Shown here: one piece after another, positions 35,964 to 47,610 of the stretch
How positions within the stretch are numbered: the stretch's first letter is position 1
How the letters are laid out: every line of letters starts with the position of its first letter
Assembly (NCBI GenBank): GCA_032871835.1
Contig: CM065295.1
Span: forward strand, 23,942,501 to 24,006,500
Length of the DNA: 64,000 nucleotides
From: Dipteronia dyeriana
Taxonomy: Eukaryota > Streptophyta > Magnoliopsida > Sapindales > Sapindaceae
Reading direction: 5' to 3'
Translations under genes and position numbers: made by a program
Notes under the pieces: model-generated
Databases searched by the model: none
The model's input: the letters and a program-made list of their open reading frames with translations, nothing else
What the model was told of the DNA's origin: nothing

Positions 35964-36513
35964 AATGGTTGATGCTACAATATTTTAGAGAAGTGATTAA
36001 GTGAAAATTAAGTTAAATTCTTTCAAATGGCCAACCAATAATGTCTTTAACAATATATGTCATGGGAATCTAAGAGAACCCTATTAAGTAATTATTATTA
36101 GAGTCAAACAATAGTGCAATAGCCAATAGTTGATATGATATTATTTAATACTAGTGTTGTAAAAATGGGCCGTTCTGGGAACGGCCCAGGAAGTTCACGG
36201 GCCGTTCCCAGAACGGCCCATGAAGGAAGAGGGCTAGGCCACGGTCTGGCCCGGGACGGGCCTCGTGCCGGGACGCTGGGAGGAGGCCCTGCAGGACGGC
36301 CCGCCTGGCACGCCAATCCGGCGTGCCAGGCCTGTCGGACCGGCCTGGCGGACCAATCCGCAGGTCCGTTCGGCCCAAATTTATTTTTTATTTTTTTTTT
36401 CAAAAATCCTCCAACGACTGGAATTGATTTCTAGCCATTGGAGGAAACAAAAATTACCAAAACCCCCCCTAAAATCTTTTAAATTACATTTTGACTCACA
36501 AATCAAATTTTTC

Positions 36514-36521
36514 TATAAATA
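36514..36521 (+). promoter_or_regulatory. TATA box of the transposase gene
   Basis: TATAAATA is followed by a CT-rich leader (CTCTCTCTATC) at the expected distance for a plant start site. Confidence 0.65.
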
Positions 36522-36694
36522 CTTCCATCCATTTCATTTTCCATCAACTCTCTCTATCATTCTTTCAATCTCTCATTCTCTCAAATCTCAATCTCTAATA
36601 TATTCTCCAATTCTCTAAAATTTTTCTTTCAATTTGGTTATTACTCTCTCAATAAAATTCTCTACGTTTTCCACCAAAACACCAAATTTTAAAG

Positions 36695-37302
36695 GTACAA
36701 TTTTGTTATTACTTTTGGTCTAACATATTCTCATAGTAAATTTATATGTTTATGTTTAGATTTGAGTTACTTAATGAAAACATTATCTATTTAGTTAGTT
36801 AGTTTATCATTTTTTGGGCTTTAATGTTAATATTATTTGTTTAGTTTATTAAGATTTTTAAGTTTAGTAGTAATTTTAATATTTGTTATTAATAAATTTA
36901 GAAAGTTAATTTGTATTACTGAAATTACTTTTTGTAATAAGTAAATGATGAATGTTAAGTATAGTAATTACGTTTGATATTGTTTTTTTCATAAATTAAA
37001 ATTTTTCATTTGTAGATTATGTTAGTAAATTTAAGAGTAGTGGTTCAAATCATCAATTTTATGTTAGTATATTATGTTAGTAAATTTATCAATTTCATTT
37101 GTAGCAGTGAACTAGTGAATTTAAAATTTTATGTTAGTAGATTATGATTTTTTTGTTTATTTAATTTGTTTTTTAAGTAAATAAATTATTGTAAGTGTCG
37201 TATTAGTTATAGTAATTATTGTTAGTAAATTAAGATTACTGTTAGTAAATATTGATTTTTAATTTGACTATTAACTACTATAGTGCTCATATTTTAATTC
37301 AG
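36695..37302 (+). other. 5' UTR intron of the transposase gene
   Basis: Donor AAAG|GTACAA and acceptor TTTTAATTCAG lie three bases before the chosen ATG. The 608 bp between are T-rich with many stops, as plant introns are. Confidence 0.6.
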
Positions 37303-37305
37303 ATA

Positions 37306-39384
37306 ATGGATCCTAACCAGCAGCCTTATTTTCCGGACGGTTTGAATATGCTCAACGATGAATTTGATATTTCAGAACCGACCCATACTCAAACGGGACC
37401 TTCTGGTTCCGGAGTTACACCAACATCACGTCCCAGAAAATTAACATCAGATGTGTGGCAATGTTTCAACATAGTCCAAATGACACTCCCAAACGGGGCG
37501 TTTGGCCTCAGAGCTAAATGTAAGTTTTGCCATAATAATTATGCTATAAGTACGGGGGGAACCGGACATTTGAGATGGCATACGCACAAATGTATGCCTG
37601 CACATGGACAGGTAGATACTACAACCCAGACACAACTTCAACGGCACCCAGACGGGTCCGTTATGACGTGGCAGTTCGACGTCATGCACGCTAGAGAGTG
37701 CTTGGCACGATACATTGCACAAACTGATCAACCGATCAGTATTGGTGAGAGTCCATTTTATAAAGAATTAATCACATCTGCATATAACCCCCAATATGAA
37801 CCTGTTTCTAAAACCACCACTAGAAATGATTTGATACGATTGTTTGAAACCGAAAGGGATGACTTAGTTGCTGAAATACAGTATTTAAGTGTCTCTGTTG
37901 CATTTACTTCTGATATTTGGAATGCATGTTCCAAACAGGACTATTTATGTGTCACGGGACACTATTTAGATTCTGATTGGAGGATAACAAAAAGAATTTT
38001 TGGTTTTCGTCCTATGGATTTTGCACATACCGCAGAAAACATTTTTAATGTCAAAATGGAAGTTTTAGAAACTTATGAAATCACGCATCGCATCCTTTCA
38101 ATCACATCTGATAATGCATCTGCAAATACTAGCTCTATTGCATTGTTTGTTGCAAGAAATATCCCGCAAGATGGAGGTTATTTCTTCCATCAACGGTGTG
38201 CATGCCATATTATAAATTTAGTTGTACAGGCTGGTTTAAAGCAGGTAAGCGACCAAATAGATCGCATCATAGATGCCATTTCTTGGATTTGCAGTTCTAA
38301 TCCTAGATTCAGTGAATTCAAGAGACATTGTAAATTAAACGGTCTCAAACCCCGACGATTCCAAACTGATATGCCGGTAAGGTGGAACTCTACTTATTTA
38401 ATGTTGCAAAATTGTTTGGAATATGATACAACCATTACATGTTTTTATAACATGAAATTTACCGAAACAGGACAACTTAGTCCAAAATTACTTACCACAG
38501 ACGATTGGAATGTGGCAAAGATTTTTGTTCAATTTTTAAAGATGTTTTACAATGCCACTGTAACTCTTTCCGGGGTATATTACCCCACATCTTCCCAGGC
38601 AATCCATCAGATAGTGGAAATGTCTGAACTGTTAAACAGTTATAGAGAAGATGAACATCTAGACGCTGCAGTTGTTGTCATGGAGACAAAGTTGAAAAAA
38701 TATTTGGCTAACATTCCCCTACTTTATGCCTTAAGTGTTATAATAGATCCCAGGGTTAAATTATCTGGTTTAGAAGTTTTGCTTGAGTTTATTGGTATTA
38801 ATTTATCAATAAATTATTCAGAACAAATTACTGACATTCGAACCAAGTTGTTCGAGATTTTTCGTATTTATGAGACCAGGTTTGGCAACATTGACATCCC
38901 CCAATCAACACGACCGGAGACAAAGCCGAAGCAAACAAGTTGGAGCCTTCTGAAACGACGAAAAAAAGACAATTCAGCAAGTACTTCTTCAGGGCAAAGA
39001 TCTAGCACATCTTCTTGTACCGAACTTATTAGGTACCTTGAAGCACAGTTCGATGTTGTTGAAGACAAGGAAGAGTTTGATTTGTTGTTATGGTGGAAGA
39101 CCTATACGTACAGGTATCCAGTTCTGTCACACTTAGCACGTGACGTACTGGTTATTCCAGTGTCAACGGTGTCTTCAGAACAAGCTTTCAGCACCAGTGG
39201 ACGCATAATTGAACCAAGAAGAAGCTGTTTGTCTCCAGAGATGGTGGAGGTATTAACATGCCTTCGGGATTGGGAGCATGCTAAAAAAAGGTTACAAAAT
39301 CTAACTGTAGATAAAGAATTTAATCTAAATTTCGACAATCTATATATTGATGACTCTTCATGTAGTGGCCAGGGCCAGAACTAA
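37306..39384 (+). CDS. hAT transposase, BED finger type, 692 aa, intact
   Basis: It cuts and moves the surrounding element in the nucleus. Start chosen: MDPNQQ, directly after a 3' splice site; 18 in-frame upstream codons belong to the intron. Residues 51-96 form a BED zinc finger (W51, C72, C75, H88, then H92/C96) that should bind the subterminal repeats. The catalytic core includes D203 (TSDIW), D269 (ITSDNASAN), the C298-x2-H301 motif, W360 (VRWNSTYLML) and E625 (VSSEQAFSTSGRI), the expected DDE set. Residues 574-664 form the hAT C-terminal dimerisation region (LWWKTYTYRYPVLSHLARDV). Length matches the plant DAYSLEEPER/RICESLEEPER size class. There are no stops or frameshifts, unlike every retroelement gene nearby. 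Confidence 0.9.
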   Translation: MDPNQQPYFPDGLNMLNDEFDISEPTHTQTGPSGSGVTPTSRPRKLTSDVWQCFNIVQMTLPNGAFGLRAKCKFCHNNYAISTGGTGHLRWHTHKCMPAHGQVDTTTQTQLQRHPDGSVMTWQFDVMHARECLARYIAQTDQPISIGESPFYKELITSAYNPQYEPVSKTTTRNDLIRLFETERDDLVAEIQYLSVSVAFTSDIWNACSKQDYLCVTGHYLDSDWRITKRIFGFRPMDFAHTAENIFNVKMEVLETYEITHRILSITSDNASANTSSIALFVARNIPQDGGYFFHQRCACHIINLVVQAGLKQVSDQIDRIIDAISWICSSNPRFSEFKRHCKLNGLKPRRFQTDMPVRWNSTYLMLQNCLEYDTTITCFYNMKFTETGQLSPKLLTTDDWNVAKIFVQFLKMFYNATVTLSGVYYPTSSQAIHQIVEMSELLNSYREDEHLDAAVVVMETKLKKYLANIPLLYALSVIIDPRVKLSGLEVLLEFIGINLSINYSEQITDIRTKLFEIFRIYETRFGNIDIPQSTRPETKPKQTSWSLLKRRKKDNSASTSSGQRSSTSSCTELIRYLEAQFDVVEDKEEFDLLLWWKTYTYRYPVLSHLARDVLVIPVSTVSSEQAFSTSGRIIEPRRSCLSPEMVEVLTCLRDWEHAKKRLQNLTVDKEFNLNFDNLYIDDSSCSGQGQN

Positions 39385-39541
39385 GTTATACTTTTACATA
39401 TGTATTTATTATTTACTTGTAAGTTGTAAAACGGTTGCACTCTTTTTCCCTTACCAAGTTTTTATCCCACTGGATTTTTCTTGATAAGGTTTTTAATGAG
39501 GCAATCATGTATATATGTATTAATGAATTCCATAAGTGAAA

Positions 39542-39547
39542 AATAAA
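39542..39547 (+). terminator. Candidate polyadenylation signal
   Basis: AATAAA about 160 bp after the transposase stop codon. Confidence 0.35.
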
Positions 39548-39959
39548 TGAATAATTAAAAAATTGTTCGTTCTCTTTATTAATTTCAAATCCTAATAATT
39601 GTTCGTTCTCTTCATTCATTTTAAATTCTAAACCCTTAACCATAAACTATAAATCCTAAACCCTATACCCTAAATCCAAAAAAACGTAATTTGGAAAGAA
39701 AAAAATTGGACCAAAAAACTAACCTGCCGGACCAGGTCCGTTAGGCCTGGCCCGCCCCACCCCGCCCCGCCCTCCAGAGGGGCCCGACTGGCCGGCCTGG
39801 CACGGCACGCAGGCACGTTCTGCCTGAGGCAGAACGGCGTGCCGGGCCTGGCCGGGCCTGCTTCTCCGGAAACAGGCCTGGCAGGGCCTGGCACTCGACG
39901 GTTGGCCAGGCCGTCCCTAATGGGCCGGACCAGTTCATTTTTACACCACTATTATTTAC

Positions 39960-41442
39960 AATAAAATATAATGTTTACATATATATAGTGAATTGGGGAC
40001 TTTCTTTATTTTTTTTAAAGGGAAATTAGTGGTCATTTTTGTAACTCTATTATATATATATTGTTGTAACTCTTTTTTATATATATAAAGAATTCAGTAA
40101 CTCTTTTAAATCATTGTTACATAAAAAAAAACAGAAAAATAAAGGAAACTATTTATTGCATTACATATATATACATTTTCTTAGATGTGAATATTTAAAT
40201 TTATAAAATGTTGTAGTTGTTTGAAGCATCATGAATTTCAAATCCACCGTCTAGAAAACCTCTATTAAAATGTGAGAAATCATCAGGGCAATCCATTTAA
40301 AAGACCTTGAAAATGGAGTAGATAGTATATATATATAATTATTGACACTATGGTCTGAGCACTTATGGTTTCTATGACTATTGCATGTATTGGCTAAGTG
40401 TTATCTAGATCATGATAAAAAAATTTAAAGTAGTGGGGAAGATATATATTTATACAGCTTCACATGGGTCATGTTGAAACCCCACCAGTGTAAGTTGATG
40501 GTCCATAATAAAAAGTAATACAAGAATCTTAACCTATGTCTTTTGTTGCAATAAACTAACATAAAATCTACCATGAATCTACACTTGAGAACTTTAAAAT
40601 AATGTAGTAGTAAAAACTAAAGAGTATTCTATTGGCAAAAGGCTGGTTTGACTAAGATATAAAGATGCTGTCTTATTGCTTACCATTTCTAGCTAGGAGC
40701 TGAGGTGTAATTAATAAAAAATAAAAAAATAAAAAAATAAAAAAATAAAAAAATAAAAAAATAAAAAAATAAAAAAATAAAAAAACTTCATCATTAGAGT
40801 AATTTAATTTGGTTTTCACATCTGGGAATTTATTACACTGCCACTTGCAGTGTGGCTGTGGTTTGACAACTACAGACTAGGATCTTCTAGTATTATAATG
40901 ACAGTAAATGACTAGCTATCATACTCACAAACCATGCTCCAACCAAACTTTTACCTATTAATTTTTTATTTTTATTTTAAAAACCGACATGAGTTTGGTA
41001 GATCTGACGAAATTAAACTCAACAAACACAATAGGTTATTGTAACTCTCACAATAAAAAAGTCTCCTCACACTTAATTTATAATTTAATGGACAATGTAA
41101 GAATATGTTTATAATTATAGAGTTTGAATCTAAGTAATAACCAGCATAGTCATCATTGTATATATAGGTAAATGATGATAATTAATCAGATTATCCAATG
41201 TAGAGATACTAGAAGATGAACACAGAAAATGAAAGCAAATTAAAAGTTAATTAAAACCCAAAATTCAAATCGATCTATAGCTAGTGGGATCCAGGGGAGA
41301 GTGATTCTGGGGGCTGTACTGAGCTGTAGTCCCATCTGTATTTTTTTTTAAATTAAGTTTTTAATTAATATGTTAATTTTACTCAATAATATGTTAGATA
41401 CTTAAATTTACACAGCCATATAGGTTCAATACAAATTTTTAA
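39960..41442. other. Noncoding interval
   Basis: No gene seen. It contains an A-rich tandem array (separate entry). Its right end is the target side of the solo LTR at 41443. Confidence 0.5.
40713..40786. repeat. (AAAAAAAT)n tandem array
   Basis: About nine copies of an eight-base T-plus-seven-A unit, very regular. Confidence 0.85.
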
Positions 41443-43050
41443 TGTTGGGATTATACTCGATAGTAAAAGTATAAAAATGTATTTGACAATCTTTTTATAT
41501 TAATAAAATGATTTCTAGTTTAATAAATTTTATAGCATTTATAGTTTAATAATTATAATTGTCAAAGTAAATAATTATAAGGTCAAAACACTATGAGAAA
41601 AGAAGAATTGTTCATACATCTACATATGTATGAGGTAGACACAATTCCTTAGTTAGTCTTGAATAATATTCACAACTTAAGATAAAGGTTGGGCCCATTT
41701 ATCTTGTCAAAGTTGTAGATTATTTTGATAGTATTTGAGTGGGATCAAATGTGTTATGATGAGTCTAAAATCATTAAATTGTGGTGTCTTTGGAAAAATA
41801 ATCTAGTGCACTTGGTGTATTGAATTGGATCACAGTGAAATACTTTATCTAGAACCGTTAATGGATAAAAGTTTTCACTTGAAAACAATCGGGGAGTCTA
41901 TCTCAATCCTGAGATAAATGACGGACTTATGGTTGTAAGTGTTATCATTTGAGATATCAATGAGTACGATTATATAGTATAGTCTATCCTCGATAGTTCG
42001 GTGGTATTCATTTGTTAATCGATAGAAGACTTCATTTATAAATATAGACATCGTGGCTCCATTTATTAAATGAGAGTATAATATCATCATATGGATGTTT
42101 TAAGGTATTGAATATTAAATCTTAATGTTAAGTTTTTAATAGTGTCTATTGAAACATAACTTCTGGACAAGTCAAAATATCCAAGTTCAAAATATGGTCA
42201 TATGAATAAATATGGTAACTTGGAGAGCTATAGACGGTCTATGAGCTCTTGGCGATTACTGATATTCTTCACGAGGATATATTTTCTCCATTAAGATTGT
42301 CTAGGGTATGAATGAGAAATATTAACTTATTATATCATTATTTAAGAGTTCAATTTTAGTACTTTAGTGGAATGAATTAAAATTAATAGATCGGACATAA
42401 GTGAATCATTTGTTGATTGTGATTGGGTTGTGTCTATTGAAGCTTAAATTTGGATAGCCCGCCAAGATCCTCAATCCACACGAACTTTCATATATATTCT
42501 ATCGGACCAATTTAGGGGTCCATCTTAAATTGTATTAAGGCATGTGGACTTGTTTCTTTTTGTAAGAATGAGTCTAGTTCACATGTGGACTTTTTATAAA
42601 GGTCCAATGGATTTAATAAAATAGAAAAAATAATATAATGACCCATATATGGTGTTGGGCGGAAACACTATATAGTTTAGCTTAATTATATTATATATTT
42701 TTTAATTTAATTAAATGGAAATTAATTAATTTTGTAATTAATTAATTAATTAATTAAAAGTCAAAATACTTTTCTAGTAGGAGAAGGCCTCCAAATATTA
42801 TACTATTGTTGGTAGTATAATTAATATTAAAGATTATATTTGATAAGTAGATAAATAAAAAGAATTATTTATCTAGTCAAACTAGAAAATCTTTAATATA
42901 GTTACAAATACACTATTGAGTTGGATTATGAGTCTTGGTGTAGGAAATATTTTATTTTTGGAAAATGATTCTTGGTCACCAAGTAAATCCACCTAAGGAT
43001 ATGATTCTTACCCACCAAGTAAATCCTTCTTAAGAAAGGATTTGTGATCC

Positions 43051-43052
<2 letters not shown>

Positions 43053-43113
<61 letters not shown>
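43053..43113. repeat. (TA)n microsatellite inside the solo LTR
   Basis: About 30 TA units, absent at this length from the related LTR at 14593-17024. Confidence 0.85.
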
Positions 43114-43115
<2 letters not shown>

Positions 43116-43200
43116 TGAATTTCGGCTAGCCATATGATTTTAAGAGAGAAATTGCGGCCAGCCCTAGTATTTTTAAAGATAAGATTTCGGTCAACCTAAA

Positions 43201-44090
43201 TGTTGACGTCGATTTCTGGTTGTATAAGAAAAGCCAACAAGATTTGGATTTCAGCTGTGATCTCAAAGAGAAAGAGAAGGAGAAAGTAATCGGACGTAAT
43301 TTTTTACGTGGTAAAACTCCGATGACTGGAGAAACGTCCAGGGGTGGTTGAATAATCAACCGAGCCAAAATCCACTATGAATAGAATAATTACAATTCTC
43401 GGTCTCTCTTTTTTCTCTCTGTATTTTTCTATGATTTCTGTATATTCTCTGTCTCTATTTTGTGACGAGATTATGGGTCTATTTATATGTCCATAGAACC
43501 CTAATCCTCTTTGTACAAGTAATAGAAGATCTTTGTATTTAATCATGATTATTTGCTTGTTCGAAGTAGTTTGTCTTCTTTCCTGTTTCGGAGACTTGTA
43601 TTGAGATCGAATGGTACTCTAGTAATGTAGTCCAGTTAGGACTTCCTTACAATAGCGCAGTCTTTTTGAAGAAATAAAATTGTTGCCTGCAAAGGAACCC
43701 TTTCTGCTTGATATTCTGTTCTTTTTGGAATTCCTCTTTGTATCTTCGCATATTTTAGTGGCTCGATTCGTGTGAGCTACGCGCTGAGCCTTTTATTCAG
43801 TTTTCTTCATGTTTGTCTCGAGTAGAACACGATATCAGCTGATCCCGGGTGACGTCATCTGATCCCGAGTAGAAAATGTCATCAACTAGCCTCGAGTATC
43901 TTTTACTGACCCCGAGTAGTATATGACGTCAGTTGACCCCGAGTAGGTTTTGTTCAATACTTGTTTACTCGGGCTTCTCTTCTTTGGTGATGTCTTGTAG
44001 GATATTTTCTAAACGCCTATTTGGACGTCCACCTACCAATTTATCCTCTTTGTCGATGACGTGTACGTCTGGTAAAATTTACATACGACA
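43201..44090 (-). repeat. 3' LTR of element B
   Basis: 890 bp, plus strand TGTTGACGTCG...CATACGACA. It includes hairpin copy 6, a TATA box (minus ACATATAAATAGACCC at about 43476-43490) and many GACCCCGAGTAG-type words on the plus strand. Confidence 0.9.
43306..43344 (-). other. LTR hairpin motif, copy 6
   Basis: ACGTGG and TCCAGG outer arms enclose a CTCC/GGAG inner stem. Confidence 0.5.
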
Positions 44091-44101
44091 ATACCCCCTT
44101 A
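44091..44101 (-). other. Polypurine tract of element B
   Basis: The minus strand reads TAAGGGGGTAT against the 3' LTR. Confidence 0.65.
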
Positions 44102-45744
44102 AAATATTTTTACCGAACAGGGTTTCGTTTCGGGCAAAAGTATTTTAATCAATTCTTCAATTTTTATCTCTTTAATGCCAGGGTAAATGTCTTATCATAA
44201 TGGTCTGTCTTAATGGTGACCCTGTAAATTCGATTTGCCTCCTCACGCGAGATCTCAATGATTGCGACGTTTTATAATTCTGATGGCCAAAGCCAGTTCC
44301 TCTATTAACACGTGTCCTTCGCCGCTTCATTTTTCGATATCATTTATGAGAAACGACCTACGCGTCTCCCCGTGCACCATCTACGTCATCAAATCTTATC
44401 ATTGATTTTTCCCGCCTTAAGGCCCTAGGGTTTCGTGTTACTACCTCTTTAAATTCTTCACTGAGGGGTTGCGCTGGTTCATTCTAAAAAATTCACACCA
44501 TAAAATATTCTTAGCCCATATTTCTTTGCGCAGAAAATCGTCATTCTCCATTGAGAAGATTTTGCATCATATTTCATTCAAGGTTAGTTTTAATGGAACC
44601 AGCTTCCCGTCTTCGACACTGTACTATAGCTCTTGAAGCCCTCGATCGTGGGGATTTTCAACCGGTTTCCTGTATTCGAAGATTATTTGGGGAAATTCCC
44701 CCAGAAGAACCTATTTTTTTAGAAGTCGACGTTTCTGGGCTTCACCCTGATGTCCGTTTTAGTTCTGTTTCCAGTTCTGATTTTGATTCATCTAGTTTTG
44801 AATCTGTCGTTTCTAATCACAGGGTATCACTTCGATTGAGGATGGGAAAGCACCAAAGCAAAAGCGAAGTCCATAAGCACAACTCAGGCAGCGTTCGGAT
44901 TAGGGAGCAGACTGTTGATGAGAATGATGTTGAAGAGGCGTTCAGAGTATCTCGTCTCTCTTTCTCTGCTGATCGCCCGAGTGGGTTTGATGCTGAACCG
45001 AATGTGGTCGGGACAGATGAAATTTGGAAATATTGTGCCTGATTCAACCTGGATAATTAGATTACTTTGATTCCTACGGGTGATAGAGCTAGGTGGATTC
45101 CTCCCCCGGGCATGGTGGCAATCTATGGATCCATGCTCTGCTGCGGTGTCACACTTCCTCTTCAGCCGTTCATTGCCTGGTTTTTGGCTGAAGCAATGAT
45201 CGCTCCGGCTCAACTGGCCCCGAACAGCTACAAGATGTTGATGTGCATGTGGCACATGTGGAGCCGGATGAACTTGTCACCATTTTCCCCGAGTGAAATC
45301 ATGCACTTATTCACGCTGAGGCAATCTGGCAAGACAGCAACCTATTTCCTCATGTCTAATCCGCCAGATTGTTGGGTCCCCGAGGTGACAAAAGTGAATC
45401 GGGGAGTTAGTACCTCTGACGACTCCAAAAATAGGGGTTTTGTATGGGGATTCCCTTCATCCAACAAGTTCTGGAAGAACGGTTGGTTTTCACCTGAGGG
45501 AATCTTGGTCTTGAAGTCGCTTTCTCGGCTGGGGAAACTCGGAGAGTGTTGAAAGTTCCCCACTTTTTCTGTTCCCTCGAGGTATGAAACATGAAAAAGC
45601 TTGAATTCAGCGATGATGAGCTGACTAGACTTGCTCAGGTAACAGTTCGCACCCTGGAGAAGAGGAGCAGAACTTAGCTTTTTAATGAGAAAAAGATGAT
45701 AGAGCTCGACTTCTTCAGGCAGATTTCGGGCTACCGCAGGCGAT

Positions 45745-45827
45745 GTAAGTGGTCTTCGTAACCCCCATTTTTATTATTATTATATATATATTTTATTTTC
45801 TGACGTGATTCCCTTTTTTCTTCTAAG
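45745..45827 (+). other. Spliceosomal intron 1 of the antisense gene (copy B)
   Basis: GTAAGT donor after AGGCGAT; CTTCTAAG acceptor before TGTATGATACGG. Splicing restores RRLYDTDIV, as in copy A. Confidence 0.7.
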
Positions 45828-46365
45828 TGTATGATACGGACATCGTCTGCGACCTTTAGCCTCGCCAAGTGAAGTCGATTCTTCAAGCGAGCCAAAAAGA
45901 AGCTTCTCGTTAGAGTGAAGATGGTATTGAGGGTCTTGGTGAAGGGCCTACCGAGCGGCCAGGCACCGGTGATGGAGGTAAAACCACTGAGGGACAAGTA
46001 CCTACAGATCCTGAATTCTTTGAATCTTTCCGGGATGATGTTCAGAAAGATCCTGCAGCTGATCTCAGCTTCCACCGTTCTCGAGCTGAGAAATGAAAAG
46101 CGGTCTACTCTCCCACTCAACCTCAGAAAGTCCCTCCGGTGGTCTCATTCATTGACTCCAGTGATGAAGATACTGGGGCTGAGATTCCTCCGAGAATAAA
46201 GATCTAAGGGCTGAACCCTCGGGAGGTCCTTCTCATCCTTCTCCCTAGGCTATGCTCGGGGCGATGTCATCCGGTCGGGCTTTCATTGGGGATGACCTCT
46301 GGAGCTATTTTTCGGATGGCTCTTTAACAGAGCATCTTCAGAACGTTTTCAACGGCGCATCTTAT

Positions 46366-46432
46366 GTAAGTTATTCCTAACTCTTCAATTGTCTTACTTG
46401 TTCGCCAGATTTTTAATTAAACTTCTTTGTAG
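46366..46432 (+). other. Spliceosomal intron 2 of the antisense gene (copy B)
   Basis: GTAAGT donor after TCTTAT; TTCTTTGTAG acceptor before ATGGTGGCCG. Copy A keeps a matching acceptor (CCTTTGTAG at 17253) and a decayed donor. Confidence 0.65.
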
Positions 46433-47389
46433 ATGGTGGCCGAGTTCGCTGAGCTGGTTCAGACGCAGCAACATCAAGCTGATCGAATAAGGCATCTGGA
46501 AGCTCAGCTGAAAGAGAGTGAGGATAGTTGTGCTCGGTTCGAATAGGCTTATCAAAAAGAAGTTGGCAGTGCCCAAGTGTTTACCGACCACTGTTTGGCG
46601 AAGCAGGTGGAGGCCTAGTAGAACACTTCTTTAACAGAGGAGAAGGCATCGTCACTTCAAAATTTGCTGTCCTCTGCCCAAGAATCAGTGCTTAAAGCCA
46701 AACAGGAAGCAGAGCAGTCTAAGTCGGTGTATGAACAGAAGATCGAAGACTTGGAACGCCAGGCTTTGACGGTCGAATCCCTATCCAAAGAGGCCATGCT
46801 GGAACTTAAAGTCTGAGGGGTTGATCATTTTAAAAGATCCCCTGCCTACGATTCCCTTCTCCTTCGAAAGTTTCAGCGATGGCTTGTTTTAGCTGGCGAG
46901 TTCTTCAAGGTTAATAATCGGGCAACTGAAAAAGCCCGAACCAACTGGGAGCTGTCGATCAAGAATCACGTGAATCGGTCCTTGGAATCTCTTTGGACTC
47001 AGATGAAGGAATGGAGAGCTTACTGCTGTAGCCGAGGCAAAGAACCCCATCCCATGCATTTGGAGGTTCCATCCAAGCACTCCCTTTCGACTTTTTACGC
47101 CAGTTAGGAGTCGATCGTGGAGGGTGTGGTGCCTGGTGTGGTCCCAGGAGAAAATTACAACCAGTAGATGGACGATTCGGTCTACACGATTGCTTGGCCT
47201 TCCAATGAAAGTCTGCTCCGTGAATATGAAATGGTGCCCGACCCAAGCATCGACAAGATTTCAAAATCCTCATGATTTATTCATTTTTGTAGAGATTCTT
47301 TGTAACAATTATTTATAAAGATTAATAAAATCCCGAGTTAACTAATTCTGAAAACCGAGTGGTCTGATCTGATTCTTTGCTCAAGAAAT

Positions 47390-47610
47390 TCCACCGAGTC
47401 TTCTTTATCTTTGACTATTGTTGCAGAGTATCTTATTAAACCGACTATTGCAATCTTTATGCCAAGTGTCTTATTAAACTGGCTAATTCTAATGTTCGAG
47501 TAACCTCACCGAGTATCTTATTAAACTTGTTGTCACCCGAATGATTTTAAACGCCAAGTATCTTATTAAACTGGCTAGTATTATTAACCGAGTCATCTTA
47601 AAACAGGCAA
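47390..47610 (+). repeat. Degenerate tandem repeat, about 40-47 bp unit
   Basis: Five units built on CCGAGTATCTTATTAAACTGGCTA lie in the 3' region shared by antisense gene and pol. The RAGTRTCTTATTAAAC core recurs at 47425, 47463, 47509 and 47554, with a shortened form at 47590. Confidence 0.7.

Larger units (their letters stand above)
36152..39951 (+). mobile_element. Autonomous-looking hAT transposon (3.8 kb)
   Basis: The ends match as inverted repeats, TAGTGKTGTAAAAATG (one mismatch in 16). Inside them lie GC-rich subterminal blocks built of GGCCCG/CGGGCC words (36167-36375 and 39720-39935), then TATA box, leader intron and one intact transposase gene. The right flank is ttatttac (39952-39959). 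The left flank has ttatttaa three bases away (36141-36148), or tttaatac directly adjacent, so the 8-bp duplication is likely but slightly altered. Confidence 0.85.
44593..47275 (+). pseudogene. Antisense additional gene of element B
   Basis: It runs against pol and is the best preserved copy. Exon 1 (44593-45744) starts MEPASRLRHCTIALEALDRG, has a polar, serine-rich linker, then the gypsy-type transposon domain: IPPPGMVAIYGSMLCCGVTL, FIAWFLAEAMIAPAQLAPNS, GFPSSNKFWKNGWF. In-frame stops occur at 45040 (TGA) and 45058 (TAG), and the frame shifts after 45552. Intron 1 is 45745-45827 and intron 2 is 46366-46432. Exon 3 (46433-47275) encodes a Gln/Glu/Lys-rich likely coiled coil (EFAELVQTQQHQADRIRHLE, QEAEQSKSVYEQKIEDLERQ) and ends with PHPMHLEVPSK and DPSIDKISKSS. 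The role is unknown. Confidence 0.75.

Noticed and set aside
36104..36618. Frames of 75-117 codons at the hAT left end
   Set aside because: They translate the GC-rich subterminal repeats in all frames, giving G/R/P-rich peptides with no family.
37252..37305. Earlier ATG of the transposase frame
   Set aside because: The 18 codons lie upstream of a good 3' splice site (TTTTAATTCAG) and encode an AT-rich, intron-like sequence; MDPNQQ is the likelier start.
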